This document shows positions 55,370 through 64,000 of a DNA stretch of 64,000 nucleotides, one piece after another. The notes under the pieces are model-generated. The model was given only the letters and a program-made list of their open reading frames with translations. It was not told the DNA's origin and searched no databases. Numbering within the stretch: position 1 is the first letter of the stretch; each line of letters opens with the position of its first letter. The position numbers and the translations under genes are program-made. Origin of the DNA: Eubacteriaceae bacterium (GTDB lineage Bacteria > Bacillota > Clostridia > Eubacteriales > Eubacteriaceae); the NCBI GenBank assembly GCA_012522805.1, contig JAAYJS010000018.1, forward strand, positions 155,021-219,020, given 5' to 3'.

Positions 55370-55717
55370 CTTCTAGTCTGTAGACATAGGGGAAATAGTT
55401 TTAAAAAAAGAGCGAAGAATAAAACTCCGAGAAGAACGTATAGAGAAATTGTTAAAAATAAAGGTACGGCATTCTATAACTATCAGCAAGATAGACTTTC
55501 AAGAGAATCATTCAAAGAAGTCAAAGAAGATATCGACAAGCAGACAGAAGCAATCAATCACGAAGAAGAACCTATTGTGATCGAAAAAGTAGAGAACGAA
55601 GACGACATAACAGAATTTACTAGAGAAATTATTGAACGATACATCGATAGAGTTTTAGTTGATAATGAAGGAAACATTGAAGTGTTTTTGAAAGAAGAAA
55701 CACTACATTCTAAGTAG
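55370..55717 (+). pseudogene. C-terminal remnant of a site-specific (serine) recombinase
   Basis: The frame contains FYNYQQDRLSRESFKEVKED, DDITEFTREIIERYIDRVLV and DNEGNIEVFLKEE, which resembles the C-terminal region of large serine recombinases of conjugative transposons. The catalytic N-terminus is absent. Assignment is by pattern only. Confidence 0.45.
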
Positions 55718-55750
55718 AAAAAAGCAGAAATATTTTGTGTCATTAGCTTG

Positions 55751-56062
55751 ACATCAGAGGGCTTCGCAACCACCGCCTATGCCACTATGCAACTCAATGC
55801 TGAAGATGGAGGTAATCGCAATTATCTCATAATACTGCTCCTCGAGCCAACCGACGAGAACAGTGAAGCTTATAAAGAAGGTTATAAAACTATCAGCGAT
55901 ATTGGGAAAGAACGCATTCGCCGGGCAGGCGTCCCAGTAGAGGAACAAGCCACTAAAGCCTATAACGCCACCGACACGCAACAACGCCAGCAACTAAAGA
56001 AGCCGGATAAACTGGACATTGGTTTCAAGGTGTTCGAATCAGACAGCACCAATTTGATTAAG
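55751..56062 (+). pseudogene. Type III restriction-modification methylase (Mod) fragment
   Basis: Reads FATTAYATMQLNAEDGGNRN, then EAYKEGYKTISDIGKERIRR and LDIGFKVFESDSTNLIKW. These match the region after the DFFSGSGTTAHAVMQLN motif of type III Mod subunits. Both ends are missing. GC content is higher than the neighbours, which suggests separate origin. Confidence 0.7.
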
Positions 56063-56410
56063 TGGAATTCAAACCGTAACAACCTGCATTTGCAATTGAC
56101 CATGAGTGGTGTTGGACCCCGGGAAACCCCAGATCATAAAGGGATTTCCCGGTTTTGTCTTCTGAGATAATCATCCGGCTGCTACATTTTGTGTAGGTGG
56201 GTAGTAAACAATTGTAGATGCAATTATCTTTTTCTATTTGTTTTTGCAATCACTCGACTGTTGCATCATTGTGCGTTTTGTTAGTTGAATTTGGATATAG
56301 ATGTTCTTAGGGCACCCATGGTATTTTCTATAGCTTCATGACCAAGTTGTTCCTTGTCAACTGGTGGATTGAGAATGCGCTGCAAATCGATGGTGTTTTA
56401 CGGTCACACC

Positions 56411-57388
56411 TTATTTGTTTTCATTATATTTACAAGCCAACTGTCCACAAGCGGCTTTAATATCTCTGCCATGGGAAACCCGCATAACAACGTCAAGTCC
56501 GGCCAGTTCCAATTGTTTTTTGAATGCAATCATTTTCTGTTTTGCGGGCGTTTTAATTTGCAAATTGCTTGTAGGATTGTATTCAAGTAGATTGAGCATG
56601 ATATTTTCGTTTTTGAACCAAGTTGCTAGTTGCCTTATATCGGAAGGCCGGTCATTTATTCCTGGCAAAAGCAAATACGCAAACACGACCTTTCGGTTGT
56701 GTCTTTTGGCGTAAGACAATCCTTCTTTGACAACATCATTGATATCATTTTTATTCATATTGGGAATGATGCGGTTTCTTATAGCCTGTGTGGTTGCATG
56801 CAATGATATTGTCAATTGAATTTTCAGATGCTCTTCACGCAATTTTTTCAGTTGCTTAACCGGACCAACAGTGGAGAGTGTGATACCATTTGTGGGAAAG
56901 TTCATTCCATTTCGATCTCGCAGAATATGAATTGCTTTTATCAGGTTGTCGTAGTTGAATAAAGGTTCGCCCATACCCATAAAAACAATACGGTTTACTT
57001 TACGACGCATGAGTCTAACCTGCTGTACCATTTCTGAAGGTGTCAGGTTGCGAACAAAACCGTTTCGTCCGGAGTTGCAAAAAACGCAACCCACAGAACA
57101 ACCGACTTGTGTGCTCACACAAGCAGTTCCACCATCACGACGTTTAATATAAACAGTTTCAATGCAGTTGCCATCTATCAATTCATAGACGTATTTTTCG
57201 GTGTCAGTTTTCTTATAAATATCTTTGATGTGCATCGTTAGGTATTTCTTTTTGGGGAAATGCTTATATAATGATGCATACAAGGCTTTCGCCTCATTTT
57301 CTTGAATAACTTTGGCCATTTCATCGTAAGTAAACCCGTAGGGGTCTTTTTTTATATGCCCGGACAGATCTTTAAATAAATGTCTCAT
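56411..57388 (-). CDS. RlmN/Cfr-family radical SAM 23S rRNA methyltransferase-like protein
   Basis: 325 residues. The radical SAM cluster is CSVGCVFC (CxxxCxxC), preceded by ACVSTQVG whose Cys corresponds to RlmN Cys118; the C-terminal AACGQL carries the methyl-carrying Cys (RlmN Cys355, Cfr Cys338). FMGMGEPLFNYDNLIKA and YLLLPGINDRPSD are the usual SAM/substrate contacts. The N-terminus is divergent from housekeeping RlmN. SQVG is RlmN-like (Cfr has SQCG), so it is a diverged paralogue, not Cfr itself. AGAAAGGA precedes the ATG. It is the second gene after a KTR protein with an attenuation-type leader; resistance to ribosome-targeting drugs is plausible but unproven. Confidence 0.85.
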   Translation of the reverse strand: MRHLFKDLSGHIKKDPYGFTYDEMAKVIQENEAKALYASLYKHFPKKKYLTMHIKDIYKKTDTEKYVYELIDGNCIETVYIKRRDGGTACVSTQVGCSVGCVFCNSGRNGFVRNLTPSEMVQQVRLMRRKVNRIVFMGMGEPLFNYDNLIKAIHILRDRNGMNFPTNGITLSTVGPVKQLKKLREEHLKIQLTISLHATTQAIRNRIIPNMNKNDINDVVKEGLSYAKRHNRKVVFAYLLLPGINDRPSDIRQLATWFKNENIMLNLLEYNPTSNLQIKTPAKQKMIAFKKQLELAGLDVVMRVSHGRDIKAACGQLACKYNENK

Positions 57389-57434
57389 TTTTCTAAGTCC
57401 TTTCTTTACTTAAGGTTCATAATGGCTCTGCGAC

Positions 57435-57647
57435 TTAGCGACGGGCACTTTTAATTGTGATTTTTAATTCTTTTACATCAATAATGTGAACAAATTTACA
57501 TTTAGGGCAGAATAGAGGAAAGTTCATCAATATGGTATTCTTATATATCTGAACGCGGGTCTTGCCATTGCAAACCGGACACATTATCCAATACTTTTCA
57601 TGATCTATTTCACTTACGTGCGTATAGAGTGCTTTTTTATTTGTCAT
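57435..57647 (-). CDS. Cysteine-rich KTR-domain protein
   Basis: 70 residues with CPVCNGKTRVQIYKNT and FPLFCPKCK, i.e. two CxxC knuckles around the KTR motif (Cys_rich_KTR family), probably binding zinc. The family is commonly found in conjugative transposons near resistance genes; its function is unknown. The start is the ATG after AAAGGAGG (57653-57660); a longer in-frame extension reaches back through a terminator and is rejected. It is 46 bases before the RlmN/Cfr-like gene in the same transcript. Confidence 0.85.
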   Translation of the reverse strand: MTNKKALYTHVSEIDHEKYWIMCPVCNGKTRVQIYKNTILMNFPLFCPKCKFVHIIDVKELKITIKSARR

Positions 57648-57684
57648 GATGACCTCCTTTAAGGTGATTGAATAAAAAAAAGCA

Positions 57685-57718
57685 ATAAAAAAGCAGGACA
57701 ATGTGAGCATTGACCTGC
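57685..57718 (-). terminator. Terminator T2 in the KTR leader
   Basis: On the minus strand GCAGGTCAATG pairs with CATTGTCCTGC (57693-57718; loop CTCA), followed by six T (57685-57692). It lies 46 bases before the KTR start, so transcription of the genes requires read-through. Confidence 0.8.
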
Positions 57719-57821
57719 AAATATCTATACGAGTAATTACACAACAAAACTAAGACATAGAAATATATACTATGTCTGAAGTGATTTGTATCTGTGCATT
57801 CATTCGCAAAATAGGCATATC

Positions 57822-57855
57822 AAAAAGCCCACATCAAAATGGGGGACTGCTTTTT
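57822..57855 (-). terminator. Terminator T1 in the KTR leader
   Basis: Minus strand: CCCCAT, loop TTTG, ATGTGGG then CTTTTTG, with outer AAAAAGC/GCTTTTT pairing. It lies just after the stop of the short leader ORF. Confidence 0.65.
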
Positions 57856-57861
57856 ATTGCC

Positions 57862-57891
57862 TTATTTTCTAATGCGAATGCTGTGCAACAT
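57862..57891 (-). CDS. Nine-residue leader peptide
   Basis: ATG at 57891 with AGGAG (57901-57905) 9 bases upstream encodes MLHSIRIRK and a stop, directly before terminator T1. This layout (promoter, short ORF, terminator, resistance-type gene) is that of ribosome-stalling attenuators. Confidence 0.55.
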   Translation of the reverse strand: MLHSIRIRK

Positions 57892-57925
57892 AAGTGACGA
57901 CTCCTATTCTTTAGAATTACTTCCA

Positions 57926-57954
57926 ATTATATAAAAAAACCAATTTGACATCAA
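57926..57954 (-). promoter_or_regulatory. Promoter of the KTR/RlmN-like operon
   Basis: Minus strand TTGATG (57954-57949), 17 bases, TATAAT (57931-57926). It gives a transcript with about 270 bases of leader. Confidence 0.7.
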
Positions 57955-58383
57955 CCTTTTAGGATGAAAAATATGCGTATAGTGTCTTGGCATTTGCGTC
58001 GATAGAAAATAACGAACAAGCACAATAAGAAATACAGAATATTTGACGTATACAAAGTGTTTTATTGTATAAACACAAACTAAAGTCTACAATGTAGGTG
58101 TTGTCCTTAACTTGAGGATTGCAAGAGCGATTGGTTGCAAGCCGTTTGGGAAAAGTTTCAACGCGTTGAATGATAAAGATAGAATTCAAAGAATTTGTCG
58201 GCATATCAGATATTCAAATAACGAACCCATCTCAATGAGAAGTATAGAGAAAATCTGCCTAATCCTTCTAGGCAGCCTGTTTAGTTAGGGGCTTGTATGT
58301 CGCAAGGAGGCTCAGTCACGGTAAAACTTGATGTGTGCACTGATTTTTAAGAAAATAGTTTATGATGATTAAAGGTGATGCGA
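57955..58383. other. Intergenic region between the divergent KTR and two-component operons
   Basis: No recognisable gene. One perfect hairpin CTGCCTA/TAGGCAG at 58255-58261 and 58269-58275, without a T tract. The promoter of the response regulator was not clear. Confidence 0.4.
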
Positions 58384-59058
58384 ATGAAAATAATATTGAT
58401 TGAAGACGATAGTACGATCTCTTTTGCAGTGAAAACTTTTCTAAAACGTCATGAATTGGAAACAGATGTTTTTACTTCTTTGAAAGCTACAACAGACATT
58501 GATTTAAACCAATACGATTTGATGATACTGGATGTCAATCTTCCAGATGGATCAGGATTTGATTATTTGAAATACATCAGAACTTTTTCGGACATACCGG
58601 TTATCATGCTGACCGTTAAAGATGCTGAGGAATATGTTTTAAAGGGTTTTTCTGAAGGTGCGGATGAATATATGACAAAGCCATTTTCTCTCCCGATTTT
58701 AAAGGCGAGAATTGACAATGTCCTTAAACGAAAAAATGACAGACAAGAGAAAATGGCCTATCAAGAATTGGAATTGGATACTCAATCGAAAACAGCCAAA
58801 GTGGAAGGCCTTAATATAGAGCTTAACAGACAAGAGTTTGCAGTGTTAGAGATTCTATTGGAAAATCAAGACGCCAATCTGATACGAGAACGGATCATCG
58901 ATATGGTGTGGGGATCCGATTTATACGAAGTCAACGACAATACGTTGACCGTAACCATTAAGAGACTGAGAAGCAAATTGGGAAAGTACGGAGTCCATAT
59001 CAAAACCGTGCGAGGAATCGGATACAGTTGGGATAGTGGAGCAAATGAAAATAGATAA
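58384..59058 (+). CDS. OmpR-family response regulator
   Basis: 224 residues. The N-terminal receiver domain has IIEDD-type acidic residues (IEDDSTIS), phospho-acceptor Asp in MILDVNLPDGSGF, and Lys in YMTKPFSLP. The C-terminal winged helix (LELDTQSKTAKVEGLNIELN to VRGIGYSW) is of the OmpR type. The start is the ATG after AAAGGTG (58371-58377); upstream GTG and ATG lack spacing. Its stop overlaps the kinase gene by 14 bases. It probably regulates the downstream ABC transporter. Confidence 0.93.
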   Translation: MKIILIEDDSTISFAVKTFLKRHELETDVFTSLKATTDIDLNQYDLMILDVNLPDGSGFDYLKYIRTFSDIPVIMLTVKDAEEYVLKGFSEGADEYMTKPFSLPILKARIDNVLKRKNDRQEKMAYQELELDTQSKTAKVEGLNIELNRQEFAVLEILLENQDANLIRERIIDMVWGSDLYEVNDNTLTVTIKRLRSKLGKYGVHIKTVRGIGYSWDSGANENR

Positions 59059-60019
59059 AGAAACACTTGGAATCATCGTTTTAAACTTATTGTTTTCAAT
59101 GCTCATCCTCTACCTTAGTCCTCGTTTTGATATCGTCACACTTTTTTGGTTTATTGTTTTAAATATCATTTTGACGGTTTTATTAAAAATAAAAGAACAC
59201 CGAAAAGAACAATCGATCCAAAGCAAAATTGAAGAAATATTTGAGCTGTTGCACAAGTTGGATCTTGACACAGAAAATTATGAAATCGTAGATGATGAAT
59301 TTGGCAAATTAAGAGATGAGATTGTAAAAATCATAGTCGAAAATAAAGTCGTGGCAAAAGGAGCAAGCGACAATCAGCAAGTTTTAAAGGAATACACAGA
59401 GGATATTGCCCATCAAATCAAAACGCCTTTAACAGGCGCCTTGCTGTTGTTGGATTTAATGGAAGAAGACCAAGCAAATGCGCATCAGTATATCGATTAT
59501 ATCAGAAACAGCATTGAGAGATTACAGCAATTGGCGGAGACGCTTCTAAAAATGGCAGCGTTGGATTCTCGAACCGTCGAGCTGAAAAGAGAACCTGTGA
59601 GTATTTTAGAACTTGTGAAAAAAATTAAAAGGGACATGGCAGCTTATTTTATAGAAGAGGGAGCGACTATTTCGATAGACGGCGCAGATTTTATCTTAAC
59701 CTGTGATGAGAGATGGACCTATGAAGCCATCTACAATATAGTTAAAAATGGTATCGAGGCTTCACCAGAGAATCGTGTTGAAATATCCCTCAAAGAATCG
59801 AATCTCTATCAAAGTGTCTTTGTAAAAGATTTTAGCCAAGGGTTAGATGGCGACATGCTCAAAAAAGCGTACCGACGTTTTTATAAAGAAAACCCCAATT
59901 CGAAGGGATACGGAATCGGGCTTCCCATGGCAAAGTCCATCATGGAAAAGCAAAATGGCGATTTGCTCTATTCTAAAGGGAAAAAATCCAACACATTTGA
60001 ACTGAGGTTTTATAAATGA
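59045..60019 (+). CDS. Sensor histidine kinase
   Basis: 324 residues. Two N-terminal membrane helices (residues about 8-45) with very little outside them suggest intramembrane sensing, as in BceS-type kinases. The HisKA H-box is EDIAHQIKTPLTGALLLLDL; the N box (YNIVKNGIEAS), G1 (FSQGLDGDM) and G2 (SKGYGIGLPMAKSIM) blocks follow. GTGGAG supports ATG 59045. It phosphorylates the overlapping upstream regulator. Bce-type kinases typically receive signals through a neighbouring ABC transporter, which here is damaged. Confidence 0.9.
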   Translation: MKIDKETLGIIVLNLLFSMLILYLSPRFDIVTLFWFIVLNIILTVLLKIKEHRKEQSIQSKIEEIFELLHKLDLDTENYEIVDDEFGKLRDEIVKIIVENKVVAKGASDNQQVLKEYTEDIAHQIKTPLTGALLLLDLMEEDQANAHQYIDYIRNSIERLQQLAETLLKMAALDSRTVELKREPVSILELVKKIKRDMAAYFIEEGATISIDGADFILTCDERWTYEAIYNIVKNGIEASPENRVEISLKESNLYQSVFVKDFSQGLDGDMLKKAYRRFYKENPNSKGYGIGLPMAKSIMEKQNGDLLYSKGKKSNTFELRFYK

Positions 60020-60042
60020 CAATGTAGCTATAAGCATGAAAC

Positions 60043-60067
60043 GACAAGCACTTTGCTTGTCTTTTTT
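60043..60067 (+). terminator. Terminator after the histidine kinase gene
   Basis: GACAAGC (60043-60049) / GCTTGTC (60055-60061), five-base loop, then six T. Confidence 0.88.
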
Positions 60068-60071
60068 GATG

Positions 60072-60105
60072 CAGTCACTTTCCAGTCACTTACATATCGT
60101 ACAGT
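60072..60105 (+). promoter_or_regulatory. Candidate response-regulator operator and transporter promoter
   Basis: CAGTCACTT occurs at 60072-60080 and again at 60083-60091, a direct repeat with an 11-base period (about one helical turn), as expected for tandem binding of an OmpR-type regulator. A possible -10 TACAGT lies at 60100-60105. Confidence 0.55.
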
Positions 60106-60138
60106 GTACTCGATGAATCAATAAAGGAGGAATCCCCC

Positions 60139-60835
60139 ATGAGCATTGTCAGAACCGTTCAGTTAACCAAAACATACCATTCCGGAGTCAGTGTAACGGC
60201 TTTATCCGAGGTTGATTTTGAACTGGAAAAAGGAGATTTAGTGGCTATTGTCGGCGACAGCGGATCAGGAAAATCAACATTGCTTCATCTGCTGGCAGGC
60301 GTGGATCAACCAACAAGTGGAGATGTGTTCATACAAGGAAAAAACATCACGAAGCTCAACAAAGAAGAATTGACTATTTTCCGCAGAAGAAACATTGGGG
60401 TCATCTATCAATTTTATAACTTGATACCCAACATAACGGCTAGAAAAAACATACTGTTGCCCTTGCTATTGGACAATAAAAGAGAAGATGCAGCCTATTT
60501 TAAAGAGATAGTGTCGACGTTAGGAATTGAAGAAAAGTTGGACCGTTACCCCAAGCAACTTTCGGGGGGGGGGAGAGCAACAACGGGTTGCAATAGCGAG
60601 AAGCTTAATGACGAGACCGGCGATTATTTTAGCAGATGAGCCGACAGGCAATTTAGATAGAAGAAACTCCGAAGAAATCACAGCACTGTTTAGGCTTGTC
60701 AACAAAAGGTTTATGTCTACCATCGTCATCATAACCCACGACGAAAAGCTGGCCATATCCTGCGATAAGGTATTTAAAATGGTAGATGGAAAACTGTACA
60801 CGACGGAGGAGGCATCAAGTGAACATCATTCGTGA
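60139..60835 (+). pseudogene. ABC transporter ATPase (frameshifted at a G run)
   Basis: The first frame gives Walker A ([16 protein letters not shown]) and reaches YPKQLSGG; at a run of ten G (60564-60573) it shifts out of frame and stops near 60639. The second frame resumes with GEQQRVAIARSLM, Walker B (AIILADEPTGNLDRRN) and the H loop (IITHDEK), ending at 60835. With nine G, the sequence would read through as LSGGGEQQR; with six G, as LSGGEQQR. It is of the LolD/MacB/peptide-export type, with the permease gene overlapping its end. It may be dead, phase-variable or mis-assembled. Confidence 0.85.
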
Positions 60836-63322
60836 ACTTGCCAACTCTTCGATTAAAAGCAATCAAAAAGATACCTTTGCGAGCAAACTGTCCATACTCA
60901 TGGCGGTTGTTTTACTAGGCACCCTCGTGTTTATAATCAGTTCTAGCAGAGCTGACAAATATAACCAAATAGTCTCAACTGTTGGCGATTATCAAGTATA
61001 CATTTCCGGAATAGACGAACAAATGTACGATGAGTTGGTTACAAATCAAAACATTCAACAAGTGTTCTTCGATAGATTCATTCAAACCGATGACGGGACA
61101 ACCCTCTGTGAAAAGCATCAAGCTTATTGGAAGATAGGCGGGTATCAACTTATTTCAGGACGATACCCCTCCGCTTCAAATGAATTGCTCGTCCCAAACA
61201 GATTTCTAACAAAAGACCCTTCACTTCAAATAGGTTCAAAACTCACTATAAAAGATAAAACCTATACCATCGTCGGGGAATACGATGACTATGCCTATAG
61301 TTTTGAAGACACCATTCTTTTGGGATATTTAGATGACGCCCATCAAGAAACTTTGTTTGGAGACAATGCGGAAATACACGCCAATATTTGGTATAAAAGC
61401 CCAAGGGATACTTATAGGTTGACCCAAGCTCTCATGGAGGGTTTTCAGATTGACTACGCAGAAGCGGTTCAGTCAAAGAGATTGTTCTTCAACAAAGAGA
61501 TATTGGAATATAAAATGATCTACCCATCCGGAGTGTTGCCGCCGAGGAGAGTGTGGGTGGAAACACTTGAAACCTACGGGCCCTGTTTCTTGCTGGTCAT
61601 TCTCTTTGCTGTTATGATTTATGGCGCTTTTAATGTTTGGAACAATCGAGACATCAGAGAGATCGCATTGTTAAAAAGTGTCGGTATGACGGGCAAGCAA
61701 GTCAAAAAAATGGTGAAGTTAAAGGTGCTTCATTTATCCATCATTCCAATTGCCCTTGGAACCATAATAGCTTATTTGATGTCGAACCTTTTGCTCTATT
61801 TGGTATGGCTCAACAACGCTTTAACTTATAACAAGCTGTCCGGTATTTTTGGAGAAAGAATGCGAGCTCCGGATTTTCATGTCGTTCCCGTATCCATCTT
61901 GCCTATCTTATTGATTGTCTTGCTATCCTTTGTCACAGTCTATTTATCGGCTATTTTACCCGCTCGGCAAAGTGCTAAACAAAAAATTATTGAGGGATTA
62001 AATGGTATCTCCGAAAAGAAAGTTCGCTATGGGAAATCAAAAATAAGAGGGAAAATTGAAACAACCCTTGCCAAGGACTATTTTCGTTCTTACCGCGCTA
62101 CGTATAGAACGATTATTCTAGCTATGCTCATTTCAGCAGTGGTCGTCACCGTCGTCTTGGTGTCCCAATCATATAGGACTTTAGCGGAAAAGTATGATCG
62201 TTATCAGAGTCCCTATCACTTTACAAGTAGAATTTGTACAGAGTCTCCATTAAACCGACAATTCATAGAAGAACTCCAATCCCTTCAAGGCATCGATGAG
62301 CTGCACATTGTTGCGCATCAAGATTTTAAAGTGTTTCTAAAAGATAATGCGGGTTTCGTATCTGAGGAACTTTCTTTGGCACTAGAAAACGGAAAAAAGC
62401 ATGAAGATGATTTATATACCATGATTTATGGATTGTCTGATGAGGATTTCGCAACGATGCTGGAACAAAACGACTTAAACATGGCCTCGAAATTTGTTTT
62501 GTTAAATAAGACGCCGGCAAATAACCGGACACCCTATGCATTCAGACAATATGTGCCCATAACAGATGGGGAAAATCATGAGCTGGCTTTCAGGCACAAG
62601 GCCCAAGGACAGGTGATGAAAATTCCTGTAGATGGTTATGTCGATACATTCCCTTACGATTTGGATGCCCATGAGAAAAGCGGTATCTTTGTCTTTACGA
62701 CTATGAGCAACCTCGAAGAATTGATGGAAGAAAATAAAGAGTCTATCGTTGACCGTACCAATTACTACATGATACAGATCAAAGCAAAGGATCATTTAGA
62801 GGCAGTTGCCGAGCAATGTGAGGGCATCATAGCAACCTACATTCCTAGAACCGATTACACTGCAAGGACATCTACACTCAGAGCAACAGCAAATGCAGAA
62901 CAAACTCGAAATGAAAATCTTTTAAATGGTGGGATTCAAATCATCTTGCTCATGATTGCGCTGGCCAATGCCTATAATGGTTTTCATGGCAATTTGAGAT
63001 CACGCAAAAAGAATTTCAGCTGTTATCGACGGTGGGGATGACAGAAAACCAAATGAAAAAGATGATATATTCAGAAAGTAAGATACTCTTCAAAATAACA
63101 TGCGTAGCCTATCTCTTAGTCTTTGCCTTGGTGGTTGCGGTTCGTTCCTATCGAAGTCATTTTGATTTTGGTTTTGCAGTAAAAGAAATCATCCTTCATT
63201 TAAACTACATTCCTATTGTTTTGATATTTGCTGTCATGGTCGTCGGTGTATTGTTGGCAATTAGAAGCTCAATCCAAACGATATTCAGTGAAGATTTAAA
63301 CAATGTGATTAGAGAAATTTGA
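60819..63322 (+). pseudogene. FtsX-family ABC permease (frameshifted at an A run)
   Basis: About 834 codons in two frames. Start GTG 60819 follows CGGAGGAGGC. A first membrane helix (SILMAVVLLGTLVFIISS), an extracytoplasmic domain, a FtsX block (REIALLKSVGMTGKQVKKMV and following helices), a second extracytoplasmic domain, and a final FtsX block. The first frame stops at 63041; after one missing A in the run at 63006-63010 the second frame continues KKEFQLLSTVGMTENQMKKM to 63322. Two FtsX blocks match large antimicrobial-peptide exporters or detoxifiers. Function with the ATPase upstream would need both frameshifts corrected. Confidence 0.85.
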
Positions 63323-64000
63323 TTGAACAGAACAGATTTTTACTTAAAAGTGTGTATGATAAAAGTTGGGAAGTTTTTTTCTGTTTAAGATTCGTCATGA
63401 ACTACTAAAAAATTTAACAGTTCTTTTCCATGATCTCGATCATGATGAATAAGTGTGGTGCATCTATAGAAGTAGCAAGAACTATCAAATTAACCGGAAA
63501 TAATGAATGGCTCTATGCTGATGAAACCGACTCGGTTGTCGCACTACAAATGTTGTACTGAGATGTCTCATGGCTATTTTTTCAACTAAATGGTGTGGCT
63601 TTATTTCCGATAAAGAATGCGTTTTGATAGCAGAAGACGACTCTATAACCATTGCGCTTCAAATAGCGATAGGGGGAAATCGGCGCTGTGTCGACTGCCC
63701 AATAGTTCCAGTTTGAGAATGGATAAGATATAATTATGCAATTAATTGAATAATTATAATATTTTCACTTGACTTTAAAGTATTGAAGTAATATAATTCA
63801 CCTTATATAAAAAAAGCTATGAATAAAAAGAAGTAGGTCTATATTGTAGTCACAGAGAGTCATTGGTTGATGTAAAATGATACTAGGTGAAGGTTGAATA
63901 CATTTTATGAGCTGTTTAATGAAAAATTAATTCTGTGCATCCGTTATCAAGTAATGTCAAAGACTTAATAAGGTTTTTTTCGAGAGGAAAATTAAAATAG
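63323..64000. other. Window end with short repeat-like frames
   Basis: No confident gene. A 39-codon frame at 63442-63561 ends NNEWLYADETDSVVALQMLY. A second open stretch at about 63598-63716 reads KECVLIAEDDSITIALQIAI, related to the first, but without a clear start. The remaining bases are AT-rich with no recognisable content. Confidence 0.35.

Noticed and set aside
55748..56170. Functional type III restriction system
   Set aside because: Only a fragment of the methylase is present, without its motif-containing ends and without a res gene.
56411..57388. Calling the methylase Cfr and claiming linezolid/phenicol resistance
   Set aside because: The motif before the cluster is SQVG as in RlmN, not SQCG as in Cfr, and the N-terminus is divergent. 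Only the RlmN/Cfr family level is supported.
1..64000. CRISPR array or Cas genes
   Set aside because: No regularly spaced direct repeats with unique spacers and no Cas protein motifs were found.
42706..64000. Intact prophage or intact integrative conjugative element
   Set aside because: Relaxase, coupling protein, RepA, recombinase and phage-type pieces are all truncated or frameshifted, and no integrase with an intact catalytic domain was seen.

Overview
The window looks like a chromosomal segment of an anaerobic, low-to-mid-GC Gram-positive bacterium (Bacillota, most likely Clostridia or Tissierellia). The evidence is AddAB rather than RecBCD, Veg, mini-ribonuclease III beside cysS, YerC-type TrpR-like regulator, SpxH-like DsbA protein, lipoproteins with Gram-positive lipoboxes, strong AAGGAGG-type ribosome binding sites, and many TTGACA-17-TATAAT promoters. 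No species is claimed.

Bases 1 to about 42.7 kb are a compact core chromosome. It holds, in order: the 3' end of addB with addA; veg; argF with a phosphohexomutase; (minus) a YjbQ-like protein, a 39-residue membrane peptide and proA; tRNA-Pro; an SGNH hydrolase with lplA; a flavoprotein reductase; a polar amino acid ABC importer; a divergent TetR regulator and URO-D-family gene followed by a 45-residue protein; (minus) a DMT permease, an FAD oxidoreductase, asparaginase and a DsbA-like protein; typA; two exported proteins; (minus) cysS-mrnC; a seven-gene operon yerC, aminotransferase, pspC-like, tsaE, ispD, E2-like, E3-like; a putative C-rich small RNA; purB, a rhodanese and a TlpA-like lipoprotein; yyaL; an arylsulfotransferase-fold protein; an Spx/ArsC-like protein; and guaA. 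A recurring theme is family members that have lost textbook catalytic residues. GuaA lacks the glutaminase Cys and His, the E2/E3-like pair lacks the E2 His, the lipoyl domain and the E3 disulfide, and the YjbQ-like and arylsulfotransferase-like proteins lack conserved His residues.

From the 3' end of guaA (42.7 kb) to the end of the window, the sequence becomes AT-richer and mosaic. It contains decayed conjugative-element parts (MobA-type relaxase end, VirD4/TraG coupling protein in two partial copies, RepA N-terminus, recombinase C-terminus), an IS3-family remnant, Bro/DinD, MBL-fold, flavodoxin and type III methylase fragments, and small cargo genes (AraC-GyrI, XRE, YrdB-like). A stretch of core-like sequence sits inside it (a frameshifted MFS transporter, a D-2-hydroxyacid dehydrogenase and a Cof-type phosphatase). 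At 56.4-57.9 kb (minus) a Cys-rich KTR gene and an RlmN/Cfr-family methylase gene lie behind a leader with a 9-codon ORF and two intrinsic terminators, which suggests antibiotic-responsive attenuation. At 58.4-63.3 kb a two-component system is followed by an ABC transporter whose ATPase and permease genes are each frameshifted at a homopolymer.

Four apparent single-base frameshifts (MFS, XRE, ABC ATPase, FtsX permease) all lie in the accessory part and none in the core. They may be real decay or assembly errors.
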